Part shown: positions 1 to 9,032 of the stretch, one piece after another
How positions within the stretch are numbered: position 1 is the first letter of the stretch
Layout of the letters: the number at the start of each line of letters is the position of its first letter
Source: Cohaesibacter celericrescens
GTDB taxonomy: Bacteria > Pseudomonadota > Alphaproteobacteria > Rhizobiales > Cohaesibacteraceae
Assembly (NCBI RefSeq): GCF_002866925.1
Contig: NZ_PKUQ01000031.1
Location: 124,001-188,000 of the forward strand
Direction: 5' to 3'
DNA length: 64,000 nt
Notes under the pieces: generated by a model
The model's database searches: none
What the model saw: only the letters and a program-made list of their open reading frames with translations
What the model was told of the DNA's origin: nothing
Program-made: the position numbers and the translations under genes

Positions 1-36
1 AATTTGAAATACGGATTGATCTTAGACTTGTGGAGT

Positions 37-1254
37 CTAGACCTCGATCATCCCATCCAAGGTTTGCGCGATTAAAGCAATCACACGGTTCGCGACTTCT
101 TGTTTGGGCATATCGGGCCATGTCTCGATGCCGTCGCTCCGGACAATTTTAACCGCATTGTGATCTCCACCCATGATGCCCGTTTCTGGCGAGACATCGT
201 TGGCGATGATCCAATCAGCGCCCTTTTTGGCCAATTTCGCGCTGGCGTGGCGATCCAGGTTTTCTGTTTCGGCTGCGAATCCAACCACTAGACGCGGGCG
301 TTGACTTTGGTGGGTGCCGACAAATTTGGCGATATCGGCATTTTCTTCAAAAGCCAATTGCGGCAAGCTGCCGTCTGCCTGTTTTTTGATTTTTTCCGCG
401 CCCTGATTGGAGACCCGCCAATCGGCAACGGCTGCGGCCATGATGGCAACGTCAGCTGGCAGATTGTCAGCAACGGCCTTATGCATGTCTGCTGCGGTTT
501 CAACGCGCACCACATCAACACCGACAGGCACATCAAGAGATACCGGACCGGATACCAAGGTCACCCGCGCACCGGCGGCTCGGGCAGCAGCAGCAAGCGC
601 ATAACCCTGTTTTCCGGAGGAACGGTTGGCGATGTAGCGGACAGGATCAATCGGTTCATGGGTGGGACCAGCAGTAATCAAGACATGTTTGCCAGCCAGC
701 GGTTGATTTGATCCATTGAGCAATGCTTCGATGGTGGCCAAAATCACTTCAGGTTCGCTCAGACGCCCCGGGCCTTCTTCGTTGCAAGCCATCATGCCAT
801 GGTCAGGACCAAGGATAGACACGCCATCGGACTGTAGTGTTGCAAGATTGCGCTGGGTGGCCGGGTGCAGCCACATGCGCACATTCATGGCAGGCGCAAC
901 AAGGACCTTTTTGTCCGTGGCCAATAAAGTGGTACTGGCCAGATCATCGGCGATACCATTTGCCATTTTGGCCATGATATTAGCGGTTGCAGGGGCGACA
1001 ACCACAAGGTCTGCGTCGCGTGATAATTCGATATGACCAATTTCGCTTTCACGCGTTAGATCAAACAATTTGGTGATTGTGGACTCGCCCGTCAGGGTGG
1101 AAATGGTCAGTGGCGAGACAAATTCCGTCGCCGATTGAGTCAGGATCACTTTGACACTGGCCCCGCGTTTCATCAAAAGACGGATCAGATCAATCGCCTT
1201 GAAAGCAGCGATACCACCCGAGATAATCAGCAATATTCTTTTATCAGCAAGCAT
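37..1254 (-). CDS. coaBC: Bifunctional phosphopantothenoylcysteine decarboxylase / phosphopantothenate-cysteine ligase
   Basis: Catalyses two consecutive steps of coenzyme A synthesis: coupling cysteine to 4'-phosphopantothenate, then FMN-dependent decarboxylation to 4'-phosphopantetheine. The 405-residue protein has the two-domain layout. The N-terminal flavoprotein carries IGHIELSRDADL with the catalytic His, PATANIMAK, PAMNVRMW, and the flap Cys in CNEEGPGRLSEP. The C-terminal ligase has LITAGPTHEPIDPVRY followed by NRSSGKQG and the lysine motif AEKIKK. I chose the ATG at 1254 because it begins at the domain and leaves only 5 bases after the ubiB stop; an upstream in-frame start would overlap ubiB by 52 bases. 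It is the last gene of a ubiE-ubiB-coaBC run. Confidence 0.97.
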   Translation of the reverse strand: MLADKRILLIISGGIAAFKAIDLIRLLMKRGASVKVILTQSATEFVSPLTISTLTGESTITKLFDLTRESEIGHIELSRDADLVVVAPATANIMAKMANGIADDLASTTLLATDKKVLVAPAMNVRMWLHPATQRNLATLQSDGVSILGPDHGMMACNEEGPGRLSEPEVILATIEALLNGSNQPLAGKHVLITAGPTHEPIDPVRYIANRSSGKQGYALAAAARAAGARVTLVSGPVSLDVPVGVDVVRVETAADMHKAVADNLPADVAIMAAAVADWRVSNQGAEKIKKQADGSLPQLAFEENADIAKFVGTHQSQRPRLVVGFAAETENLDRHASAKLAKKGADWIIANDVSPETGIMGGDHNAVKIVRSDGIETWPDMPKQEVANRVIALIAQTLDGMIEV

Positions 1255-1259
1255 GGTGA

Positions 1260-2846
1260 CTAACTCCAAAGATTGAGCGCAATCGCGCTCAGTGCCAACG
1301 CAATCACCCACAAAGCAACACGTCCCGACCGGCTCTCGCGTGCTTCGGCGCGGCCAATGGCGGCAACTGTGCTAGCCTCAAGGCGCATCCCTTCGCGGCC
1401 CATAGTATCAAAGCTTGCAGACAGACGCTCGGCGCGGCGGGCCATTTCAGGTAAACTTGCCGTCATTGCCCCCAGAGACGCCAAACCACCGGTCACTTCT
1501 TTGACCTTGGCTGCGGGCCCCAGATTGCTTTCCATCCAACGTTTGACCACCGGTTCGGAGGTGTTCCAAAGATTGAGGTTGCTGTCCATCATGCGGGCAA
1601 CACCTTCAACCACAACCATGGTCTTTTGCAACAAAATCAGTTCGGTACGTGTGGCCATGCCAAAGACTTCGGTAAATTCAAACAGCTGGCTTAGCAAACC
1701 AGCCATTGAAATTTCTGATGCGTCACGACCATGGATTGGCTCTCCAATAGACCGCAAGGCTTGGGCAAAGGTGTCGACATCTTGGGTTGATGGCACATAA
1801 CCGGCATCAAAATGCACCTGACTGACCCGACGATAATCACGGGTGATGAAACCATATAGGATTTCGGCGAGAAAGCGTTTCTCTTGTGGCCCGATGCGCC
1901 CCATGATACCAAAATCAACCGCAACCAGCTTGCCGTCGCGGTCTAAAAACAGATTGCCCGGATGCATATCAGCATGGAAGAATCCATCGCCCAGCGCATG
2001 GCGCAGGAACGACTGTATAACTGTCTCACCTAAGGCCTTCAAATCATGACCAGAGGCCTTGAGCGCTTCCTGATCATTGAGCTTGATACCGTCAATCCAT
2101 TCCATGGTTAGAACGGATTTAGCGGTCATGTCCCAGTGCACGGTTGGCACACGGAAATCAGCATCATCTTTGCTGATTTCACCCATTTCGCTCATGGCGG
2201 CAGCCTCTAAGCGAAAATCCATTTCCAATTGGATAGAACGCGCCAACGTATCAACAACGGCAACGGGGCGCAGTCGGCGCGATGGGACATGCAGGGCCTC
2301 AATCACGCGGGCCGCGAGGTAAAAGCCTCCCAAATCGGCCTTGAAGCGTTCTGCAAGGTGTGGACGCAGAACTTTGACGGCAACGTCGCGCGCCACACCA
2401 TCGGCATCAATGACACGGGCTTTGTGAACCTGAGCGATGGATGCGGCAGCAACTGGTTCAGAAAAATGCTCGAACAGTACTTCAATTGGTTTTCCCAGCG
2501 CTTCATGCACCACTTTTTTTGCTTCTTGCATGCCAAAAGCCGGCACGCGATCCTGCAAACTGGACAAGGCCTGCGCCAATTCGGGCCCAACCACGTCAGG
2601 GCGGGTGGCCAGAAATTGGCCCATTTTGACATAAGAAGGCCCCAGTCGATTGAGCGCTGCACTCAGGCGTTCGCCTTTGTTGCGCTCTGATATGCCGCGC
2701 CGCTCCAACAGCCGCAGCATAGAAAGGCCAAGGCGTGGCAGAGTTGGCAGATCCGCGGGCGGCGCGATGATGGAGAAAACCCCCTCACGAGCCAGAATGT
2801 AGCCCGCACGCCCGAGGCGGAACAGGGATGAAGACGCACCAATCAT
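1260..2846 (-). CDS. ubiB: Ubiquinone biosynthesis regulatory kinase-like protein UbiB
   Basis: Membrane-associated atypical kinase/ATPase of the ABC1/ADCK family needed for ubiquinone production. At 528 residues it has the family's usual length. Signature elements are the KxGQ motif (SYVKMGQFLATRPD), the alanine-rich loop AAASIAQVHKARV that replaces a normal glycine loop, HADMHPGN as the catalytic loop, and VDFGIMGRI as the DFG equivalent. The C-terminus ends in a hydrophobic stretch (VALWVIALALSAIAL) fitting the family's membrane anchor. It lies 8 bases after ubiE and 5 bases before coaBC, so the three genes are probably one transcript. Confidence 0.97.
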   Translation of the reverse strand: MIGASSSLFRLGRAGYILAREGVFSIIAPPADLPTLPRLGLSMLRLLERRGISERNKGERLSAALNRLGPSYVKMGQFLATRPDVVGPELAQALSSLQDRVPAFGMQEAKKVVHEALGKPIEVLFEHFSEPVAAASIAQVHKARVIDADGVARDVAVKVLRPHLAERFKADLGGFYLAARVIEALHVPSRRLRPVAVVDTLARSIQLEMDFRLEAAAMSEMGEISKDDADFRVPTVHWDMTAKSVLTMEWIDGIKLNDQEALKASGHDLKALGETVIQSFLRHALGDGFFHADMHPGNLFLDRDGKLVAVDFGIMGRIGPQEKRFLAEILYGFITRDYRRVSQVHFDAGYVPSTQDVDTFAQALRSIGEPIHGRDASEISMAGLLSQLFEFTEVFGMATRTELILLQKTMVVVEGVARMMDSNLNLWNTSEPVVKRWMESNLGPAAKVKEVTGGLASLGAMTASLPEMARRAERLSASFDTMGREGMRLEASTVAAIGRAEARESRSGRVALWVIALALSAIALNLWS

Positions 2847-2854
2847 TGCAACCC

Positions 2855-3649
2855 CTATAATTTCCAGCCTGAATGCATGGCGGTGATACCGCCCGACATG
2901 CTGCGATAGGATACCTGCCGGAAACCGGCATCTTCAATCATCGCCTTGAATCGGGTCTTGTTGGGGAACTTGCGAATGGATTCAACCAAATAGCTGTAAC
3001 TCTCGGCGTCTCCCGTGACAAAGTCACCAATTTTGGGAATCGCATGGAAGGAGAAGGCATCATAGACTTTGTCGAGCACCGGCATTTCGACATTGGAAAA
3101 TTCAAGGCACATGAAGCGACCACCACGCTTCAAAACCCGATGTGCTTCGGAGAGAGCTTTGTCAATGCGCGGTACATTGCGAATGCCATAAGCGATGGTG
3201 TAGGCGTCAAAGCTATTGTCTTCAAAGGGCAAGTCTTCTGCGTTACCTTCAACAAAATCAAGATAGGCATTCAGGCCATTGTCCTTGGCCCGATCACGGC
3301 CGACATCCAGCATCGAGCCGTTGATGTCAAACACCGTGGAATGGGCGTTTTTACGCGATCGCTCAATGACACGAAAGGAAATATCACCAGTACCGCCAGC
3401 AACATCAAGCAGTTTGAACGGCGTTGCTCTGGGGCGCTGGGGTGGATTGAGCCAAGCAACAAAGGCATCCTTCCAGAGCCGATGCATACCACCGCTCATC
3501 AAATCATTCATCACATCATAGCGGTCAGCGACCTGATGGAAAACGTGATTGACGCGGGGTTGCTTGTCCCCTTCCTTAACGGCTTCAAAGCCAAAGGACG
3601 TGGCCATATCCACGACATCTTCAGTGCGTTGTTTATTCTGTGCCGACAT
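2855..3649 (-). CDS. ubiE: Demethylmenaquinone / 2-polyprenyl-6-methoxy-benzoquinol C-methyltransferase
   Basis: SAM-dependent C-methyltransferase of ubiquinone synthesis. The 264-residue protein has the class I fold with SAM motif [15 protein letters not shown], the family segment [20 protein letters not shown] near the N-terminus, [13 protein letters not shown] in the middle, and the characteristic ending [12 protein letters not shown]. The ATG at 3649 is preceded by an AGGA ribosome site; a longer reading to 3730 adds 27 unrelated residues. It starts the ubiE-ubiB-coaBC run and faces the aminotransferase-mutM pair across a 225-base divergent promoter region. Confidence 0.97.
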   Translation of the reverse strand: MSAQNKQRTEDVVDMATSFGFEAVKEGDKQPRVNHVFHQVADRYDVMNDLMSGGMHRLWKDAFVAWLNPPQRPRATPFKLLDVAGGTGDISFRVIERSRKNAHSTVFDINGSMLDVGRDRAKDNGLNAYLDFVEGNAEDLPFEDNSFDAYTIAYGIRNVPRIDKALSEAHRVLKRGGRFMCLEFSNVEMPVLDKVYDAFSFHAIPKIGDFVTGDAESYSYLVESIRKFPNKTRFKAMIEDAGFRQVSYRSMSGGITAMHSGWKL

Positions 3650-3874
3650 GTTTTTGTCCTGCGATCCAACCGGTTGCCAGAAGGATATTCTGTTCATATT
3701 TGACCAGACAATAGCCGATCTTTTTGCCAAATACCATGACGCATCAGCGCTTTTGTCGCCTTTGGCGATGGCAATTGGTCTGGATTAACCGCTCTCTTGT
3801 CACGGCTTGGCTGCATTGATACGCTGGCGCGTCTTTCCCCGATCAAATCTTCTCTTCTAGCCAAGTGGTTTTCT

Positions 3875-5044
3875 ATGGACATCGATAAAATCAGATCTGA
3901 AACGCCGGGCCTTTCCCATGGCATTCACATGCTTGCCTGCGGTTCGGCTCTTCCTTCTCAATCAGTTGTTGATGCCGTCGTGGAATTCACCCAACTGGAA
4001 TCGCGCATTGGGGGGTATGAAGCCCATACCCAAGAATCAACAATGCTGGACGCCACTTATGACAGTGTCGCGCGGTTGGTCGGGGCCCAGCGCCATGAGA
4101 TCGCATTGGTAGAAAATGCGACCGTGGCTTGGTGTCAGGTCTTCTATACATTGCCTCTAAAGGCCGGTGATCGCATCATCACCTGTCAGGCGGAATATGC
4201 AGCCAATTATGTGGCCTTTCTGCATCGCCAAAAAAAGGATGGCATTGAGATTGATGTAGTACCCAATGACGAGGCTGGCGCCTTGGATATCACGGCGCTC
4301 GACGCCTTGATCACGGATCGCACGGCACTCATCGCCATCACATGGGTGCCAACCAACGGTGGCTTGGTAAACCCCGCAGCCAAGGTGGGGGCGATTGCCG
4401 CCAAACATCAAATCCCTTATTTGCTCGATGCCTGTCAGGCCGTGGGGCAAATGCCGGTGGATGTGACCACGCTCAAATGCGATTTTCTTTCGGCAACGGG
4501 CCGCAAATTCCTGCGGGGGCCGCGGGGTACCGGCTTTTTGTATATCAAGGAAAAGTGGCTTGAAAGGCTGGAACCTGTGATGCTGGATCACTTTTCCGCT
4601 CCGCTTGAAGATTCCAGTCTCTACAGTCTGCGCAGCGATGCTCGGCGATTTGAAACATGGGAAAACAACTATGCCTTGCGCGCGGGGCTTAAAGTGGCCT
4701 GCGATTATGCCATGGTATTGGGTTTGGAAAAGATTCAATCACGCGCATGGGGGCTGGCCGCCTCTTTGCGGGAGAAGCTTTTGGGCCTTCCGGGCACAAC
4801 GATTATGGATCTTGGTGCGGAACACTGTGCCATCGTCAGTTTTACCATCGACGGATTGGATCCGGTGGAAACCGTTGCCCTGCTCCGCCAAAAGGGAATT
4901 TCGATCGGCGTAACAACACCCGCCAGCACCAAGTTGGATGCGGAGCGGCGGCACTTGCCTGTGATGCTGCGCGCCGCGCCTCATTATTTCAACAATGAAG
5001 ATGATCTTGATGCCCTGATCCGGGCGTTAAAAGACATGCTCTAA
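3875..5044 (+). CDS. Class V aminotransferase-fold PLP enzyme (cysteine desulfurase / isopenicillin-N-epimerase-like)
   Basis: Predicted 389-residue PLP-dependent enzyme of fold type I, class V. Visible elements are the DACQAVGQMPVD segment, whose Asp contacts the pyridine nitrogen in this class, and GRKFLRGPRGTGFL, which holds the Schiff-base Lys and the class V GPRG loop. SufS-type desulfurases have an active-site Cys loop near the C-terminus; none is evident here, so I would not call it a desulfurase. The substrate is unknown. The ATG at 3875 starts MDIDKIRSETPG; an upstream in-frame start would add 26 residues without domain character. mutM follows after 9 bases with its ribosome site at this gene's stop codon, so the two are probably co-transcribed. 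Confidence 0.85.
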   Translation: MDIDKIRSETPGLSHGIHMLACGSALPSQSVVDAVVEFTQLESRIGGYEAHTQESTMLDATYDSVARLVGAQRHEIALVENATVAWCQVFYTLPLKAGDRIITCQAEYAANYVAFLHRQKKDGIEIDVVPNDEAGALDITALDALITDRTALIAITWVPTNGGLVNPAAKVGAIAAKHQIPYLLDACQAVGQMPVDVTTLKCDFLSATGRKFLRGPRGTGFLYIKEKWLERLEPVMLDHFSAPLEDSSLYSLRSDARRFETWENNYALRAGLKVACDYAMVLGLEKIQSRAWGLAASLREKLLGLPGTTIMDLGAEHCAIVSFTIDGLDPVETVALLRQKGISIGVTTPASTKLDAERRHLPVMLRAAPHYFNNEDDLDALIRALKDML

Positions 5045-5053
5045 GGAGCCAGT

Positions 5054-5941
5054 ATGCCCGAATTGCCTGAGGTAGAGACTGTGCGACGCGGCTTGATGCC
5101 CGTTATGGAAGACACGGTCATTGAAAGCGCCGAGATCCGCCGCAAGAATCTACGTTTTGATTTCCCGGACGCTTTGGCGGAGCGATTGACAGGGCGCAGG
5201 ATTGTTGCTCTTGGGCGGCGCTCCAAATATTTGTTGGCCGATCTGGACGACGGCATGGTGCTTGTGATGCATTTAGGCATGTCGGGTTCCTTTCGAGTGG
5301 TCACCACCGATGAGAGCCATTTGATCGCGGACGCGGCTTTTCATGCCGCAAGGGGCAAAAAACCAGCGCATGATCATGTGGTGTTGCATCTCTCCACCGG
5401 CGACGCCGTGCTGTATAATGATCCGCGCCGATTTGGCTTTTTTGACCTGATTGCAAGGGCCGACCTGGCCGACCACCCTTATTTTGCCAGGCTCGGCATT
5501 GAGCCGGTGGGCAATGAATTGAGCGCGGATTATTTGGCCGAAAAATTCAACGGCAAGAAAACGCCACTGAAATCAGCGCTTCTGGATCAGCATATCATCG
5601 CAGGACTCGGCAATATTTATGTTTGCGAGGCCTTACACCGCAGCGGACTTGATCCACAAAGACAAGCGGGCAGTTTGGTTACCAAAGCAGGCAAGGCGTC
5701 CAGCAAGCTGATGCTTCTGACCGATGAGATTCGCGCCACCATTCATGAAGCAATTAAAGCGGGAGGATCAACCTTGCGCGATCATACCAAGACCGACGGC
5801 AGTCTTGGTTATTTTCAACATCGCTTCAAAGCCTATGATCGCGAAGGTGAGCCCTGCCGCACCGAGGGCTGCGGCAGCACAATCATCCGCATCACCCAAA
5901 GCGGGCGCTCAACCTTCTATTGCCCTAAGTGCCAAAAATGA
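5054..5941 (+). CDS. mutM: Formamidopyrimidine-DNA glycosylase
   Basis: Base-excision repair glycosylase/AP lyase that removes 8-oxoguanine and formamidopyrimidines. At 295 residues it is full length. It begins PELPEVETVRRGL, where Pro2 is the catalytic nucleophile and Glu3 is essential. The family segment LADLDDGMVLVMHLGMSGSF is present, the helix-two-turn-helix region carries AGLGNIYVCEALHRSGL, and the C-terminus ends in a four-cysteine zinc finger (CRTEGC...CPKC). The start is fixed by the ribosome site AAGGAG and the invariant N-terminus. It is the second gene after the aminotransferase. Confidence 0.98.
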   Translation: MPELPEVETVRRGLMPVMEDTVIESAEIRRKNLRFDFPDALAERLTGRRIVALGRRSKYLLADLDDGMVLVMHLGMSGSFRVVTTDESHLIADAAFHAARGKKPAHDHVVLHLSTGDAVLYNDPRRFGFFDLIARADLADHPYFARLGIEPVGNELSADYLAEKFNGKKTPLKSALLDQHIIAGLGNIYVCEALHRSGLDPQRQAGSLVTKAGKASSKLMLLTDEIRATIHEAIKAGGSTLRDHTKTDGSLGYFQHRFKAYDREGEPCRTEGCGSTIIRITQSGRSTFYCPKCQK

Positions 5942-6184
5942 TGGGTTTAAGACCGCTTTTCAAGTCATTTTCTGCAAGGTTTCTCGAACGAAAATCTGAG
6001 AATCGAAGGGTTTCTTTCCTTCAAACCATCGCCACTTTAGCATTGTTTAGCTTAGGGCTTTTTATCGCTTATTTGAGGTTCACTCGAAATTTTTAGCGAC
6101 AGATCTTCTCTGAATGTGCCAAGCGACAGTCAAAAAGAAAGGGAGCCTTAGCTCCCCTTTATTGCGAAATCATCGATTGCCCGA
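5942..6184. other. mutM-argB convergent intergenic region
   Basis: This stretch of 243 bases separates convergent mutM and argB. Apart from the hairpin at 6138-6159 I see no gene, repeat or recognisable site in it. Confidence 0.7.
6133..6159 (-). terminator. Rho-independent terminator of argB
   Basis: GGGAGC (6141-6146), loop of four, GCTCCC (6151-6156). Read on the minus strand the stem is followed by TTTCTTTTTG, so it ends argB transcription; in the plus direction the T-run is weaker but could also serve mutM. Confidence 0.8.
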
Positions 6185-7090
6185 TCAATGGGTGATCAGC
6201 GTGCCTGCACCGCCTTCGGTGAACAGTTCGAGCAACACCGCATGGGGCACTTTACCATCGAGGATAACCACGCCCTGCACGCCCTTGTTGAGGGCCTCGA
6301 TGCAGGTTTCGACTTTGGGAATCATGCCGCCAGAAATGGTGCCATCTGCAATCAGGGCATGAGCCTGTTTGATGGTCAGCGCCTTGATCAACCGTCCCTC
6401 TTTGTCCAACACACCGGGTACGTCGGTGAGGAACAACAAGCGCATGGCATCAACGGCCCCCGCGATTGCCCCGGCAAAGGTGTCTGCATTGATGTTGTAG
6501 GTGTGGCCATCGGCACCGGGAGCGACAGGGGCTATAACCGGTATAAGCGCGTCACGGGCAACCATATCGATGACAGACCGATCCACCTTTTTAGGCTCAC
6601 CGACAAATCCAAGATCGACAACTTCCTCGATGGCACTGTCGGGGTCGCGGATGGTTCGGGTCAATTTTTCTGCCGTTACCATATTGCCGTCTTTACCGCA
6701 CAAGCCAATTGCGCGACCGCCCTCTGCATTAATGTCACGTACGATGGACTTGTTGATAGAACCGGCCAGAACCATTTCCACCACTTCCACGGTGTGGGCA
6801 TCGGTGACACGAAGCCCGCCTTTGAATTCGGATTTGATGCCCAAACGCTCCAGCATCGATTTGATTTGCGGCCCACCACCATGCACGACAATTGGCTTCA
6901 CGCCTGACTGCTTGAGCAAGACAATGTCGCGTGCGAAGGCTTGGCTGAGGTCTTCCTCGCCCATGGCATGTCCGCCATATTTCACCACAACGGTCTGTCC
7001 GTCATAGCGCTGCATATAGGGCAGAGCTTCGGAAATGGTTTTGGCGCGGTTGGCGGGTTTGTTGGAAGCTGTGTCAGGTTTATCGGACAT
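6185..7090 (-). CDS. argB: Acetylglutamate kinase
   Basis: Second step of arginine biosynthesis, phosphorylating N-acetyl-L-glutamate. The 301-residue amino-acid-kinase-fold protein shows [11 protein letters not shown] at the N-terminal phosphate loop, VVHGGGPQI for substrate binding, [13 protein letters not shown], and [10 protein letters not shown] in the ATP domain. The ATG at 7090 follows GAGAA; the alternative TTG at 7102 adds only four residues. The N-terminal helix before the kinase core is the kind seen in the arginine-inhibited hexameric form of the enzyme (family knowledge), so feedback inhibition is plausible. Confidence 0.97.
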   Translation of the reverse strand: MSDKPDTASNKPANRAKTISEALPYMQRYDGQTVVVKYGGHAMGEEDLSQAFARDIVLLKQSGVKPIVVHGGGPQIKSMLERLGIKSEFKGGLRVTDAHTVEVVEMVLAGSINKSIVRDINAEGGRAIGLCGKDGNMVTAEKLTRTIRDPDSAIEEVVDLGFVGEPKKVDRSVIDMVARDALIPVIAPVAPGADGHTYNINADTFAGAIAGAVDAMRLLFLTDVPGVLDKEGRLIKALTIKQAHALIADGTISGGMIPKVETCIEALNKGVQGVVILDGKVPHAVLLELFTEGGAGTLITH

Positions 7091-7242
7091 GAATTTTCTC
7101 AAGTTTTGCAGAGGATCAACTGGTCTAGCTCTATAAACCTTTGGAACCAGAAGGGCAATCGGGACGTTTATTTGCTCTCAGAACACATTCAATCACCGTC
7201 AGTTGGGATGGACTATTTTTGAACGTGCTCTTCAGAAGAAAT

Positions 7243-7959
7243 TTATTGCCCTTCAGACAAATGCAACATTTGGGCGCGCAACAGGGTGATGCCGATTTTC
7301 TTTTCAGCCGAGGTGAGCAGCACTTCAGGGTGTGCTGCGGGGCGTTTTTTAATGCCCAGCTTTACCTTCACAAGTGTCTTTGTCAGCTCCGATAGTTTGG
7401 TCTTGTCCACTTTGGTCAGGATCACCTGATAGTTGACCGCTGCTTTATCAAGCGTGGTCATCACATCCAGATCGCTCTGCTTGAGACCGTGCCGACTGTC
7501 GACCAACACATAGACGCGGCGCAAATTGGGGCGCCCCTTGAGATAATCAAGGATGAGCTGGTTCCAAGCCGCGACTTCCTTTTTGGATGCTTTGGCATAG
7601 CCATAACCAGGCATGTCGCAAATGACGAGTGTAGGGTCTTTTTCAGGACGAAAGAAATTGAGCTCTTTTGTCCGGCCTGGCGTCTGGGAGGTCCTGGCAA
7701 GCGCTTTGCGGCCAGTGATCGCATTGAGCAGAGATGACTTGCCCACGTTGGATCGACCGGCAAAAGCGATTTCCACACCCTCGATCGGGGGCAGCTGATG
7801 GAAGAATTTCGTTCCCCACATGAAATCCCATGCTTGCGCGAACAGCAGTCTTCCGCGTTCGGCCGATTCCAGATCCACTTCATCTTCACCCACCAGCGCA
7901 GCAAGGCCAGTCAGTTCTTCAGCTTGGGGAGAGATCTCAGGTTTGTTCGGGTCGGTCAT
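7243..7959 (-). CDS. engB: Ribosome-biogenesis GTPase EngB (YihA/YsxC)
   Basis: GTP-binding protein required for large ribosomal subunit assembly. The 238-residue protein carries G1 GRSNVGKSS, the G2 region TSQTPGRTKELNFF, G3 CDMPGYGYAKA and G4 LTKVDKTKL, the circular arrangement of a TrmE-Era-EngA-EngB GTPase. The N-terminal 45 residues are acidic and less conserved, as usual in alphaproteobacterial members. It lies upstream of argB (152 bases) in the usual yidC-engB-argB order, but an acetyltransferase gene intervenes between yidC and engB here. Confidence 0.96.
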   Translation of the reverse strand: MTDPNKPEISPQAEELTGLAALVGEDEVDLESAERGRLLFAQAWDFMWGTKFFHQLPPIEGVEIAFAGRSNVGKSSLLNAITGRKALARTSQTPGRTKELNFFRPEKDPTLVICDMPGYGYAKASKKEVAAWNQLILDYLKGRPNLRRVYVLVDSRHGLKQSDLDVMTTLDKAAVNYQVILTKVDKTKLSELTKTLVKVKLGIKKRPAAHPEVLLTSAEKKIGITLLRAQMLHLSEGQ

Positions 7960-7980
7960 GGCACGGGATCCAATAATGAG

Positions 7981-8007
7981 AAAGGCAGACCTTGGTTAGC
8001 CTGCCTT
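7981..8007 (-). terminator. Possible terminator between acetyltransferase gene and engB
   Basis: AAGGCAG (7982-7988) pairs with CTGCCTT (8001-8007) around a 12-base loop. On the minus strand the stem is followed by a short, imperfect T-rich tail (TCTCATTATT), so termination is probably partial. Confidence 0.4.
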
Positions 8008-8036
8008 GCTTCGAGAAACAAGCGGTTTGCGGCTGA

Positions 8037-8717
8037 TTAGGATGCAGAATCGCGACAAATCACCTTGGAAGCCTGTTCCAACGCATCTATATCTGCTCCC
8101 TGTATCAAGGAGCGATACTCGCTTATCATTTCAACAGGCCAGTCCCACCATGCCAAAGCCATCAAACGGTCGATCACATCGGGTTCAAAACGCAGACGAA
8201 TGAGTTTGGCGGGATTACCCCCAACAACCCCATAGGCTGGCACATCGCGGCTGACATAGGCCCCTGCCGCGATTATGGCTCCGGAACCGATGGTCACACC
8301 GGGCAAAATGGTCGCATTGCGGCCAATCCACACATCGTCACCAACAACGGTATCTCCCCGCGACTGGGCCCGATAGGAATCCAGATCAAAGCCCTCTTGC
8401 CAGCCACCACCCATCGCCGCAAAAGGATAGGTGGAAAAACCGTTCATGGCGTGATTGGCGCCGTTCATGATGAAGGTAGCGCCGGTGGCTATCGCGCAAA
8501 ACTTACCGATGACCAAATGGTCACCAATGAATTCAAAATGGTAGAGCACATTGTTGCTCTCAAAGCGTTCCGGCCCGTCAGGATCATCGAAATAGCTATA
8601 ATCTCCCACCGAAATCAGCGGATTGCTTATGAGAGGTTTGAGAAAAGCGACGCGATTTTGGCCCGCAATTGGATGGGGCTGGTCTGGGTCGGGACCATAA
8701 GACATGGGATTGGACAT
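8037..8717 (-). CDS. Vat/CatB-type xenobiotic O-acetyltransferase (left-handed beta-helix)
   Basis: Predicted acetyl-CoA-dependent O-acetyltransferase of the hexapeptide-repeat family that includes streptogramin A (Vat) and chloramphenicol (CatB) acetyltransferases. The 226-residue protein has [17 protein letters not shown], whose His is the family's catalytic base. Hexapeptide turns follow in [17 protein letters not shown] and [19 protein letters not shown], then the typical [11 protein letters not shown] ending of the helix. Chromosomal members often act on unknown sugars or antibiotics, so the substrate is undetermined. The start at 8717 could also be the Met four codons later (8705). It interrupts the usual yidC-engB-argB block. 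Confidence 0.88.
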   Translation of the reverse strand: MSNPMSYGPDPDQPHPIAGQNRVAFLKPLISNPLISVGDYSYFDDPDGPERFESNNVLYHFEFIGDHLVIGKFCAIATGATFIMNGANHAMNGFSTYPFAAMGGGWQEGFDLDSYRAQSRGDTVVGDDVWIGRNATILPGVTIGSGAIIAAGAYVSRDVPAYGVVGGNPAKLIRLRFEPDVIDRLMALAWWDWPVEMISEYRSLIQGADIDALEQASKVICRDSAS

Positions 8718-9032
8718 GATTAGCTGACCTGTTCGTTAAAAGGATGGGCAACAAAATATCCAGCAGACTAGGCACAAGGCTATCTGTCGGCAGTCGAACA
8801 ACTGCATCGAACATCGAAGGTAATCGCCACACCATCTGCTGCTGTCAGTTAATCATCAAAACAAGTCCTTCTGCGCGAAACAACGAGGGTTATAAACCAA
8901 TATCAAGATGGTGCGTTGATGCAACGATCAAGGTTGATGATACTCATTGTTTGGCAGGATATGTGGCATTCACACAACAAAAAGGCGGCCCGAAGACCGC
9001 CTTTAATTGTATCAATTGTATCATTAGATCCG
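8718..9032. other. Intergenic region between acetyltransferase gene and yidC
   Basis: This 315-base stretch holds the yidC terminator at its left edge near yidC and otherwise no gene or repeat that I can support. It must contain the acetyltransferase promoter (minus strand), but no convincing -35/-10 pair stood out. Confidence 0.6.
8978..9004 (-). terminator. Rho-independent terminator of yidC
   Basis: AAAGGCGG (8981-8988), loop of eight, CCGCCTTT (8997-9004). On the minus strand the stem runs into TTTTTGTTGTG, matching the end of the yidC transcript. Confidence 0.85.

Noticed and set aside
23..39. Inverted repeat TAGACT-N5-AGTCTA at the coaBC stop
   Set aside because: Stem is short and AT-rich with no T-run on the minus strand, so a terminator is not supported.
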